Below, one piece after another: positions 26,642 to 34,492 of a stretch of DNA of 64,000 nt. The notes under the pieces were generated by a model, which was not told the DNA's origin, made no database searches, and saw only the letters and a program-made list of their open reading frames with translations. The DNA is from Nocardia brasiliensis ATCC 700358. Lineage in GTDB: Bacteria > Actinomycetota > Actinomycetes > Mycobacteriales > Mycobacteriaceae. The DNA lies in the NCBI RefSeq assembly GCF_000250675.2, contig NC_018681.1, positions 1,116,001-1,180,000 of the forward strand, written 5' to 3'. Position numbers and translations under genes: made by a program. Each line of letters starts with the position of its first letter. Position 1 is the stretch's first letter.

Positions 26642-26959
26642 TCAGGGAAGGTCCAGGCTGGAAGCCTGCGCCGCAACCTGCTGGGCGAACTGCTGGTCCT
26701 GATCGGCAAACTTGGTGCCCGCGTGGGCCAGCTTGTCGGAGGTCTGGTCCAGCTGATCGTTCAGCTTCTTCGCCTGCGCGAAGTAATTGTCCATCAGCGT
26801 GTCGAACGCGCCGCGCGCCGCGCCACTCCACGTAGCCGTGGTGGCATCCGACTTTGCATTCAGCGCCGTGATCGAGGCCTGCAGATCGCTGTGCCGCTGA
26901 CGGCAGTTCTCCGTGAACTTCCGGATCGCTTCCTCGCTCGCTTCGAGCTGTCCTGCCAT
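26642..26959 (-). CDS. WXG100 family protein, EsxB/EsxU-like
   Basis: First gene of the WXG100 pair, 105 residues. The turn motif is Trp44-Ser45-Gly46 (ATWSGAARG). Near the C-terminus the segment HAGTKFADQDQQFAQQ offers Phe-x-x-x-Asp where most export signals have Tyr-x-x-x-Asp/Glu. One Cys at residue 19 is unusual for the family. The start has GGAG in aaaggagccgaa. It would pair with the downstream protein and dock on the third ATPase domain of EccC. Confidence 0.9.
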   Translation of the reverse strand: MAGQLEASEEAIRKFTENCRQRHSDLQASITALNAKSDATTATWSGAARGAFDTLMDNYFAQAKKLNDQLDQTSDKLAHAGTKFADQDQQFAQQVAAQASSLDLP

Positions 26960-27367
26960 TTCGGCTCCTTTCGGTTCCCGTCTCGGCCAACGGCGGACGC
27001 CCTGGTTGGCCTGTACATCTGATTGGACGCTGTTCGGTCCTGATCGGTTCCATCTCGACCCGAGAAAGTTTCGGGATGACTCACATGATCAGTTCCGGCG
27101 TCGTCGACCAGTACTTTCGTGTGTTCAAGCCCCATCAGGGTCGCTCTACAGACACGGCCGATCACATGCCGCCAGCGCTCGGCTCCCCTCCTTCCCCCTG
27201 CTCGCTGTGTGTTGATCGGCGAGTGGGCTGGCTGCGGTACACCTTACCGAACGCCTATGAGTACCGCTACCAGCAGAGCGAACCGCTTCGAAAGCAAAAT
27301 CGGGGCCATGTACTGCGGTTATCCGCGGATCGCAAATTGTGGTGTCGCGGAATTACGCGACGGTTGT
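26960..27367 (-). promoter_or_regulatory. Upstream region of the WXG100 pair
   Basis: A 408-base stretch without a credible gene between the kinase end and the WXG100 start. It should hold the promoter and a long leader for the pair. It is less GC-rich than neighbouring genes near 27240-27370. No convincing -35/-10 pair or operator could be named by eye. Confidence 0.4.
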
Positions 27368-28912
27368 TTACTTCACCCGATTCCGGAGTAACGGCACCAG
27401 CTTGTCGAGCAGGGTTTGTTCCGAACCAGCCGTCCAAGTACGCAGCGCGGCGACGGCGGCGGGATCGTCCAGCACGATGACCGTGGCCCGGGTGCCCGCG
27501 ACCTGATACGGCAGTCCGCGCAGGCCACCGTTGCCTGCCTCCTCGTCACTGCGCACCGCGAGGACATAGCTGTCCGGCGCTACCTCGAGCGCACCGCTGG
27601 TGGTCAACGCGCGCGGCGAGGTCTCCTCGCCCTGCTTCGCGTAATTGAAGTTGTAGACGAAGCCCAGATCCTCGAGGAACTTGGCCGGCGCGGTACCGCC
27701 GAGGAAAGCCGCGATCTGCTTGGTTCGCGGTACATCCACCATGGTGATGACCTTGCCGCGAAACACCGGATTGTCGGCTCGCGCCTGCTCGACCGAGGTC
27801 GCCCCGCTCGCGATGACCGTCGAGGGCGTCGCCGGTGCATCGGGTGTACTGCTGCTGCCGCCGCTGACCGCCCAGATGCCGAATCCCGCGGCCAGGGTGA
27901 TGACGACCGCGCCGATTTCCACGGCGATGAGCCTGCGCTTGCGCCGCTTCGGCGACGCCGGGGCCTGGCCGTGCGGGCCGGAGTGCGCGGCCCGCGGATC
28001 GGTCGGCGGGCGCGGGTCGACGACCTGGACGGGATAGGTCGGGGAGGTGTTGGTCGCGCCGGGGTTGTAACCGGGGACAAGGGCATTGGCCGCCGCGTCG
28101 GTGAGTTCGCGGCAGGAATTGAACCGGTCGGCGGGATTCTTCGCCATGGCCCTGGCGAAGACCTGATCGATGGCCGGCGGCAGCGCGGGGTGCACGGCGG
28201 TCGCCGCGGGCGGCGGCTCGTGCAGGTGGCCCATCATGACCAGGGCGGGTTGCGTTGCGGGATAAGGATTGCGGCCGGTGAGCAGCTTGAAGAAGGAACA
28301 GGCCAGGCTGTAGATGTCGGCGTGGTGGTCGAGCCGTTCGCCGGTGAGCTGCTCGGGCGGGGCGTAGGCGATGGTGGCGACGAAACTGCCGGTCTGGGTG
28401 AGTTCGGTGGTGTCGTCGTTGGACTTGGCCACGCCGAAATCGGTGAGCAGCACTCGCTCTTCGTCGCCGTCGGTGGCGGAGAGCAGGAAGTTGGCGGGCT
28501 TGATGTCGCGGTGCAGCAGCCCTTTCCGGTGCGCGTAGTCCAGGCCCTTGCCGACCTCGGTGGTGATCCGCAGCGCCCGCAGCGGATTCATCGCGTGCGG
28601 GTCGCGGGCGATCTCGGCGGAGGCGTCGATGCCGTCGACGTACTGCATGGCGATCCACAGCTGGCCGTGCTCCTCGCCGCGGTTGTACACCGAGACGATA
28701 TTCGGATGGTCGAGCCCGGCCGCGAGATTGGCCTCGCGTTCGAAGCGGGCCCGGAACTCGTGGTCGCTGCTGAGTTCTGGACTGAGCACCTTGAGCGCGT
28801 CCATGCGCGGGAGGCTGGGGTGTTTGGCGAGGTAGACCGTGCCCATACCGCCGGCTCCGAGTACTCGATCGATGCGGTACCCGCCCACGATGGTGCCGGG
28901 GCTCATCGCCAT
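27368..28912 (-). CDS. Membrane Ser/Thr protein kinase (Pkn type)
   Basis: Kinase of 514 residues. The catalytic domain (about 10-280) has the glycine loop LGAGGMGTVYLA, Lys41 (ALKVL), HRDIKPANFLL with Asp136, and DFGVAKS with Asp158, followed by APPEQL. A juxtamembrane Pro/Arg-rich linker leads to one helix (about 328-349) and an external domain of about 165 residues. That domain is not PASTA and looks family-specific (VIASGATSVEQAR, YNFNYAKQGE). The ATG at 28912 follows AGGAG. Three lipoprotein genes lie upstream on the same strand. Nearby FHA proteins are plausible substrates or readers. Confidence 0.93.
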   Translation of the reverse strand: MAMSPGTIVGGYRIDRVLGAGGMGTVYLAKHPSLPRMDALKVLSPELSSDHEFRARFEREANLAAGLDHPNIVSVYNRGEEHGQLWIAMQYVDGIDASAEIARDPHAMNPLRALRITTEVGKGLDYAHRKGLLHRDIKPANFLLSATDGDEERVLLTDFGVAKSNDDTTELTQTGSFVATIAYAPPEQLTGERLDHHADIYSLACSFFKLLTGRNPYPATQPALVMMGHLHEPPPAATAVHPALPPAIDQVFARAMAKNPADRFNSCRELTDAAANALVPGYNPGATNTSPTYPVQVVDPRPPTDPRAAHSGPHGQAPASPKRRKRRLIAVEIGAVVITLAAGFGIWAVSGGSSSTPDAPATPSTVIASGATSVEQARADNPVFRGKVITMVDVPRTKQIAAFLGGTAPAKFLEDLGFVYNFNYAKQGEETSPRALTTSGALEVAPDSYVLAVRSDEEAGNGGLRGLPYQVAGTRATVIVLDDPAAVAALRTWTAGSEQTLLDKLVPLLRNRVK

Positions 28913-28988
28913 AGTCCACAATCTCCTGACTCGGTCTTTCCCACGCAGCAGCATACTGGACTGCTCGAACCCGCCGCGGCGCCGCGCA

Positions 28989-30218
28989 TTACCGGCTATT
29001 CGCGAAAAGCGAGTATTGCGCGGCCGCGCGTTGCTGGGCGTCGGCAAGCTGATTGGCCGACACGAAACCCACGTATTCCCGATACGCGACAATGCAGGTG
29101 AATCGTTTGCTGCCACTGAGGCCGGTTTTGTTTTCCACGCACGCCGAGTCGGGCAGATTGGCGGGCGCGTCCGCATTGGCGCCGGCCTGGGTCGGAGTGA
29201 TCCGGTCTGCGACCACCTTTCGCGCCGCATCGGGTCCCGCGGTGTGCACCACCAGCGTGCCCGCGGACAGTGCGAACCGGTCCGCCCGCATCTCGGCGAA
29301 GCGCTGTTTCGCGTAGTCGCGATCGCGGGTGTAGTGCAGCACGCCCCGCCCGCCCAACAGGGCGTAGCTGTCGTCGAAGCTGGGCCGCTTGGCCTTGTCC
29401 GGGTTCAGCGCGCGGCTGAGCAGATGGTCCGGGTCCCAAGGCAACTGGAGCAGCTGCTCTTCCGACAGCACCGGGAGTTGGTCCAGCAGCGCGAGTTGGG
29501 TGCTGTAGGCCTTCTCCGCCAACGCGACCAGGTCGTCGAGCACGGGGGCCGGGGTCGAGACAAGGAAGCCGATCACGTAGGGGCCGTGTGCCATGGTGGT
29601 CCGCAGGAACGGCGAGTCGGGTCGCCAATGCGCATGCGCGTCAGCGTATTTCGGCAGCGGCACCGGCTGGTTCTGCTCGCGGTAGGCGCCGAAGTCGGTA
29701 TCGTAGAACTCGGTCGCCGCGATCTTCGCCCGCTCGGCGTCCGGGAACTGCATGACGACGGTGCTGACCGTCGTCGAGTTCGGTTGCCGCTTGGTCGGCC
29801 ACGACGAGGTGGAGTTGGTGCCGTTGTTATCCGAGCCGTTGGACTTGAACCCGTAGATCATCTTGTGCCGCTTGGCGATCGGCTCGAGATCGGTGGGACG
29901 GCCGAGTTCGTCGGGCATCACCCCACTGGAGATGCTCCAGGACAGCGAGCCGTATTTCATCCGGGGATCGATATCGTAGCCGGAGGCGACGTAGTCGGCC
30001 AGCCGCATCGCGGCGACCTCGCGCATTTCATAGAAGGTCGGCCGGTAGTCGTCGTCGTGCGCGTTCAACGGCACGGTCGGGTAATTGCCGACATCGAGTT
30101 TGCGAATATCGATTTCGCCGGGTTGGGCCGTGCCGGAGACGGTCGACCCGCACGCGGCGAGCAGAGTCATCGCGCAGCAGGCGAGGGCGGCGATGCGGCC
30201 GGCGCGCATGGAATTCAT
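28989..30218 (-). CDS. DUF7373-type lipoprotein (third of three)
   Basis: Lipoprotein of 409 residues beginning MNSMRAGRIAALACCAMTLL, with a lipobox LLAAC and a Cys in ACGSTVSG. The mature protein opens with the family signature IDIRKLDVGNYPTVP and ends with AAAQYSLFANSR. It shares both ends and the overall plan with the two upstream genes, so the three are paralogues. The start overlaps the stop of the gene before it (ATGA), which indicates translational coupling. Family known from Nocardia; function unknown. The kinase gene follows after 76 bases. Confidence 0.8.
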   Translation of the reverse strand: MNSMRAGRIAALACCAMTLLAACGSTVSGTAQPGEIDIRKLDVGNYPTVPLNAHDDDYRPTFYEMREVAAMRLADYVASGYDIDPRMKYGSLSWSISSGVMPDELGRPTDLEPIAKRHKMIYGFKSNGSDNNGTNSTSSWPTKRQPNSTTVSTVVMQFPDAERAKIAATEFYDTDFGAYREQNQPVPLPKYADAHAHWRPDSPFLRTTMAHGPYVIGFLVSTPAPVLDDLVALAEKAYSTQLALLDQLPVLSEEQLLQLPWDPDHLLSRALNPDKAKRPSFDDSYALLGGRGVLHYTRDRDYAKQRFAEMRADRFALSAGTLVVHTAGPDAARKVVADRITPTQAGANADAPANLPDSACVENKTGLSGSKRFTCIVAYREYVGFVSANQLADAQQRAAAQYSLFANSR

Positions 30219-31420
30219 CGGGCATTCACCAGAATTGCGTATTGCGCCGATATCCGCTGTTGCGCGTCCAGCAGTTGATGCGACCAGGAGAAGGCGGCGT
30301 ACCGGCCCTGAGACACCGAACAGTAGAAGCGGATCGCCATCGCCTGGGTGCCGATGTATTCCTTGCATTTGGCCACCGGCAGCTGTTGCGGCGACTCGGC
30401 ACTCTTGAAGCGTTTGGTGAGCCCGCCGCGGTCGGCCCGGAACTTCGCGGCCGCGGCGGCGTCGCGGGCCCGGTAGACGTTGGTGGCGTCGACGGCGAAC
30501 CGATCCACTCCGGCCTCCTCGATCAGCCTGCGGTCCTCGACCGGATCGGTGGTGAAATGCAGTGCGGCATGGCCGTTGTACGCACCCGGCGGATCGATCC
30601 AGGAATCCTCACGCGGCCGGGGGAGGGTGCGGCTGAGCATGTTGTCGTAATCGATCGGCTGGTTCAGTAGTTGGTCGGCCGGTGTCGGCGTGAACTTGCC
30701 GATCGCGGGGACGACCGTGTCGAGACTCTTTTCGACCAGCGCGAACAGCGCGGGCAGATCCACCTTCTCCAGGAAGATCTTCAGGTAGTCGTAGATCCAG
30801 GTGTAGACGACGAATTTGCCGGTGGCGAACCAGGAGCCGATCGATTGCTGCGTCGGTTGCCAATGTGCGCGCGCCGCCGGGTATTTCGGAATCTGCACCC
30901 GTTCGTTCTGCGGTGCGGCCTCGAAATCGACCCGTTCCAACGCCTCGGCAGCGGCCGTCGCGCGCTGTTCGTCCGGGAAGATCATGACCGCGTTGAACAG
31001 GTCCCGGCCCTGGTTACGCACGTCGGTGCTGCCGTTGCTGAGAAATCCGGCGACGAAATCCGGCGCCGCCTCGGCGAAACGATCAATGCTCATGATCTTG
31101 CCGAGGGAATTGCGCGGATCGATGAACACCGTGGAGACCGACGGATTGCCCTCGCGGAATGCGGGATCGATATCCGACGCGGTGGGCACGAAGTTCCCGA
31201 GCCGCTCGGCCTCGATGAAGCGGGCCTGATCGGCGTTCTTGACCGGCCCCAATTCGCGCGGCGTCGTGGGATAGCTGCCGACGTCCAGGCGTGCGATATC
31301 GATCACCGGATCCGCAGTGACCTGCGGCGATGTGCCGCACGCGCTGCCGAGCGCCAGTGTGCCCGCAATGACCAAGGCACCCGCGGTGCGCGCAGGTATC
31401 GATGTCACGCCGAACTGCAA
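30215..31420 (-). CDS. DUF7373-type lipoprotein (second of three)
   Basis: Lipoprotein of 401 residues. The signal peptide reads TAGALVIAGTLALGSAC, lipobox LGSAC. The mature part begins VIDIARLDVGSYPTTP and ends RISAQYAILVNAR, matching the paralogues on both sides. Two Cys in the last third (AKCKEY and RFYCSV) are also found in the others. The start is taken as TTG at 31420 with GAGGG upstream; GTG four codons later is the alternative. Envelope protein of unknown role, coupled to the next lipoprotein. Confidence 0.8.
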   Translation of the reverse strand: MQFGVTSIPARTAGALVIAGTLALGSACGTSPQVTADPVIDIARLDVGSYPTTPRELGPVKNADQARFIEAERLGNFVPTASDIDPAFREGNPSVSTVFIDPRNSLGKIMSIDRFAEAAPDFVAGFLSNGSTDVRNQGRDLFNAVMIFPDEQRATAAAEALERVDFEAAPQNERVQIPKYPAARAHWQPTQQSIGSWFATGKFVVYTWIYDYLKIFLEKVDLPALFALVEKSLDTVVPAIGKFTPTPADQLLNQPIDYDNMLSRTLPRPREDSWIDPPGAYNGHAALHFTTDPVEDRRLIEEAGVDRFAVDATNVYRARDAAAAAKFRADRGGLTKRFKSAESPQQLPVAKCKEYIGTQAMAIRFYCSVSQGRYAAFSWSHQLLDAQQRISAQYAILVNAR

Positions 31421-31506
31421 ACCGGCCCTCCCCGTACTGTGGTCGTCTCGCGGGATACTAACTCACCGCGTCGGCGGGCACAGGACCATAACGTTCGGGG
31501 CCTCGC

Positions 31507-32712
31507 TCAGAGGCTGTTCGCGAGCAACGCGTATTCGGCCGCCACCTTCTGGCGGACATCGGGTTCCTTGTCGCTGGTCACGACGCCCACATAACGTTTG
31601 TAGGTGACATAGCAGCGGAACTTGTATTCCCGGTCGGGATTGCCCTTGCTGTTCAGCTGCAGGCATTTGGCGCCCGGCACGTCCTTCGGCGCACCGAGGG
31701 TGTCGTAGTGCGCGCCTTCGCTTTCCATCAATCCGGCGGCGAGTTTCTGCGCGCCCGCCGCATCCCGGGCGCGGGCGACATAACTGTCGTCGGCCACGGC
31801 GGTGCGGTCCACGCCCGCGTCCTGGACCAGGCGCAGATGCGCGGCCTCGTCGGCGGAACGGTGCACCAGGTGATCGGCGCCGAAAACGGCGAAGGTGGCG
31901 GTATCGGGGGTGCGGCTCTTGCGGTCGCTCACGGCCACCCGGGCGAGCAGGCCCTCCGGATCGACCTTCAGGTCCTTGATCTTTTCCTGCGGCGTGGCCT
32001 GGAATTTGTCGAGCTGCGCGAGCTGGGCGGTGAGCGTCTTGTCGACCCAGCTCACCAGGTCCGCGCTGTCGGCGCGCGGGCGCTGGATGAACAGGGAGAT
32101 GACGAACTCTTTGTAGGCGACGAAGGTGCCGATGGTGGGAACGCCTGGGCGCCAATGGATATAGGCGTCCGGAAATTTCGTCGACGGGAGCTTGCGGTTC
32201 TCCGGTGAGACGGAGATATCGACATCTTCGAGCTCGCGGGCGGCGAGTTTCGCGATCGCCGGATCCGGGAAGCGGAACAATGCGGTGGTCACCGCGGTGG
32301 CCTCGGGCGCGGGGGTGGTCTGCCCGTCCGGGTCCGGCTTGTCGGCACCGCTGGCCGCGTACCCGACGATCAGCTTGCGGTTGTCGAAGACCGGCTTGGA
32401 GACCTTGGCGACGAAATCGAGCGCCTGCTCGGCATCGGCGATCACGGTGCTGCCCCGGCCCACCTTCAGCGACGAATCGATCTGCACGGTCGGCACCACG
32501 GCATCGGACATCCGCATGCCCTCGAGCAGTGCGGCCTTGTCGCCGGGATCCTGGTTGTACCGGTGCCGATCGACGGCGTAGGTGCCGACTTCCAGCTGGC
32601 GCACGTCGAGCTCGCCCGCCGTGGCGGTGCCCCGCACGCCGCCGCAACCGGTCAGCAGACCAGTCAAAGCGATACACGACGCGGCGAGTGCGATACGTGA
32701 TGTCCGAACCAT
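31507..32712 (-). CDS. DUF7373-type lipoprotein (first of three)
   Basis: Lipoprotein of 401 residues beginning MVRTSRIALAASCIALTG, lipobox LLTGC. The mature part begins ELDVRQLEVGTYAVDR and ends AAEYALLANSL, the same frame of conserved ends as the two downstream genes but more diverged. A Cys pair near the C-terminus (AKCLQL, FRCYVT) is shared. The ATG has GAGGA eight bases upstream. It is the first gene of the lipoprotein-kinase run and is divergent from the FHA gene, so the two probably share a promoter region. Confidence 0.8.
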   Translation of the reverse strand: MVRTSRIALAASCIALTGLLTGCGGVRGTATAGELDVRQLEVGTYAVDRHRYNQDPGDKAALLEGMRMSDAVVPTVQIDSSLKVGRGSTVIADAEQALDFVAKVSKPVFDNRKLIVGYAASGADKPDPDGQTTPAPEATAVTTALFRFPDPAIAKLAARELEDVDISVSPENRKLPSTKFPDAYIHWRPGVPTIGTFVAYKEFVISLFIQRPRADSADLVSWVDKTLTAQLAQLDKFQATPQEKIKDLKVDPEGLLARVAVSDRKSRTPDTATFAVFGADHLVHRSADEAAHLRLVQDAGVDRTAVADDSYVARARDAAGAQKLAAGLMESEGAHYDTLGAPKDVPGAKCLQLNSKGNPDREYKFRCYVTYKRYVGVVTSDKEPDVRQKVAAEYALLANSL

Positions 32713-32857
32713 GACGGGTCCTCGTTTCCTTCACTTGCTCACACTGAAGTTACCGGACGGACGCCTGGGAGGGGGGTCGATAGTTGTGGGATTGCAATAC
32801 CCTGGTTCTCGTGGCAACGACCGTGCAGCGCACCCTCGACAGAGGCCGATTCCTTTG

Positions 32858-34474
32858 ATGGATCGGCAGGTCGAGGTCGTTGTCGGCAGTCATGCGGTGG
32901 CGCGGGTCGCGGGTGCGCTGGTGGTCGTCGGGCACCGCGGACCGGGTCGGCCGACGCCGGATTCGCCCGCCGCGCTGGCCGCGGAATCGCTGGCCGAACT
33001 GGTCCGGGAGGCGACCGAACAGGACCGGATCGCGCCCGGTGCGCTGATCGCCAGGCAGGCCACCCGCTGGCTGATGAAGTCCGCCGAGCAGATCAGTCCG
33101 GGGGAGCCGATCGACTTCGGCATCCTCTCGCCCGCCGAGGCGGGCGGAGTGGCGATATTCCTGCACGGGGCCGTCACCGCGGTACTGGTGGGTGACGGCA
33201 CGGTCGAGCGGCACCGCGGCAGCGACGCGGCGTTCACCGTCGACCGGGTGGCGAGTGCCCCGGCGCGGGCCGCCGCCCTGTTCGTCGACGATGCCAAAGG
33301 GCGAATACCCGAGGTGCCCGCGGAACGCGGAATCGGTTGGCTGGTCGAGGGTCTCGCGCAGGCGGGCGGGGCGATCGTCTGGACCGACGGCGCGCGCGCC
33401 GCGAGCCGACCGAGCGCGGCGGCCCGCGAGGCCAGGCGCAGGCGCGAAGACGAAGCGCCGCTGCCGACCGCACGGATCGACCACGAGCCACCGCATCGAC
33501 TCGGCTCCGCACCGCCCTACGACGCGTCGCCGCGACAGCGTGCGGGTTCCCCGTCGCAACGGCAACAGCAGGCTGCCGCGTCACCACAACCCGGTGTGTC
33601 CGCGCCACAACTCCACGTCTCTGCACCGCAATCCGATGTCGCGTCGCCGCAGCGTGATGCGTCGGCCCCGCAGCGCGATATCTCGTCGGGGCAACCCGAT
33701 GTCTCTGTGCCGCAACCCGATGTCTCGTCACTGCAGCGCGATGCCTCGGCCCCGCAACCCGATGTCTCGTCGCCGCAACCCGATGTCGCTACCCAGCAAC
33801 CCGATGTCTCGGCCCCACAGCGCGAGGTCCCGCCGCCGCAGCGGGCGACCGAATCGCACACCGCGGCACAGCCGGACGCCGCCGATACCGACCTGCAGCA
33901 CGCGGTGACCCAGATGCGGGGCACAACGCCCGCGCCGCCCCCGGATCCGGATCTACAGCGCAGACTGGAGGCGACGGCGAAGGCCACCGCGCTCACCGTC
34001 AAGGTGATGGGGTTCAAGTGCGCCCGCGCGCATCCCAGCGATCCGCGCTCGGCGTTCTGCACGGTGTGCGGTATGCCGGTGGACCAGACCCAGGCGCTGA
34101 TCGAGGTGGTCCGGCCGCCGCTCGGCATGCTCGTCCTCGACGACGGCATGACCTACACCCTGGCCGCGGACGCGGTGCTCGGCCGCGATCCGGAGCATTC
34201 CGATGCCGCGCAGCGGGGCCTGGTCCCACTGCGGGTCGACGATTCCTCCGGCGGCATGTCCCGGGCACACGCCGAGATCCACCTGCTGAATTGGGATGTG
34301 ACAGTGGTGGATCGGGGATCGACCAACGGCACCCGCACCCGGCTGCCCGGCTACCGCGACTGGATCCGTTTGGCGCCCAACCAATCCATGGTGCTGGTGC
34401 CCGGCGCCGAGGTCATGCTCGGCAACCGGGTGCTGCGCTTCGAGCATCTGGCGCCACCGCCGTTCGGCCGCTGA
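32858..34474 (+). CDS. FHA-domain protein with heptad-residue repeats and a zinc-ribbon-like motif
   Basis: Cytosolic protein of 538 residues. The N-terminal 220 residues (VEVVVGSHAVARVAGALVVV, GGVAIFLHGAVTAVLV) are an uncharacterised module. A low-complexity region of twelve 7-residue repeats follows (consensus SAPQPDV), then CARAHPSDPRSAFCTVCGMP, which has one Cys-His and a Cys-x-x-Cys, compatible with a small zinc site. The C-terminus is an FHA domain: VLGRDPEHS, SRAHAEIHL, DRGSTNGTR. FHA binds phosphothreonine, so the kinase next door is a likely partner. The ATG at 32858 follows AGAGG. No described full-length equivalent came to mind. Confidence 0.82.
   Translation: MDRQVEVVVGSHAVARVAGALVVVGHRGPGRPTPDSPAALAAESLAELVREATEQDRIAPGALIARQATRWLMKSAEQISPGEPIDFGILSPAEAGGVAIFLHGAVTAVLVGDGTVERHRGSDAAFTVDRVASAPARAAALFVDDAKGRIPEVPAERGIGWLVEGLAQAGGAIVWTDGARAASRPSAAAREARRRREDEAPLPTARIDHEPPHRLGSAPPYDASPRQRAGSPSQRQQQAAASPQPGVSAPQLHVSAPQSDVASPQRDASAPQRDISSGQPDVSVPQPDVSSLQRDASAPQPDVSSPQPDVATQQPDVSAPQREVPPPQRATESHTAAQPDAADTDLQHAVTQMRGTTPAPPPDPDLQRRLEATAKATALTVKVMGFKCARAHPSDPRSAFCTVCGMPVDQTQALIEVVRPPLGMLVLDDGMTYTLAADAVLGRDPEHSDAAQRGLVPLRVDDSSGGMSRAHAEIHLLNWDVTVVDRGSTNGTRTRLPGYRDWIRLAPNQSMVLVPGAEVMLGNRVLRFEHLAPPPFGR
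33578..33829 (+). repeat. Twelve 21-bp repeats inside the FHA gene
   Basis: About 252 bases code for twelve imperfect 7-residue units with consensus Ser-Ala-Pro-Gln-Pro-Asp-Val. The units vary at several positions but keep the length exactly, so frame is preserved. It forms a flexible Pro/Gln/Ser linker between the N-terminal module and the metal-site and FHA domains, and may vary between strains. Confidence 0.8.
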
Positions 34475-34492
34475 CTCCGCGCGCGAAGGCGC

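Noticed and set aside
27076..27480. A plus-strand gene upstream of the WXG100 pair
   Set aside because: No ribosome site, overlaps the kinase end, and composition does not fit a coding frame.
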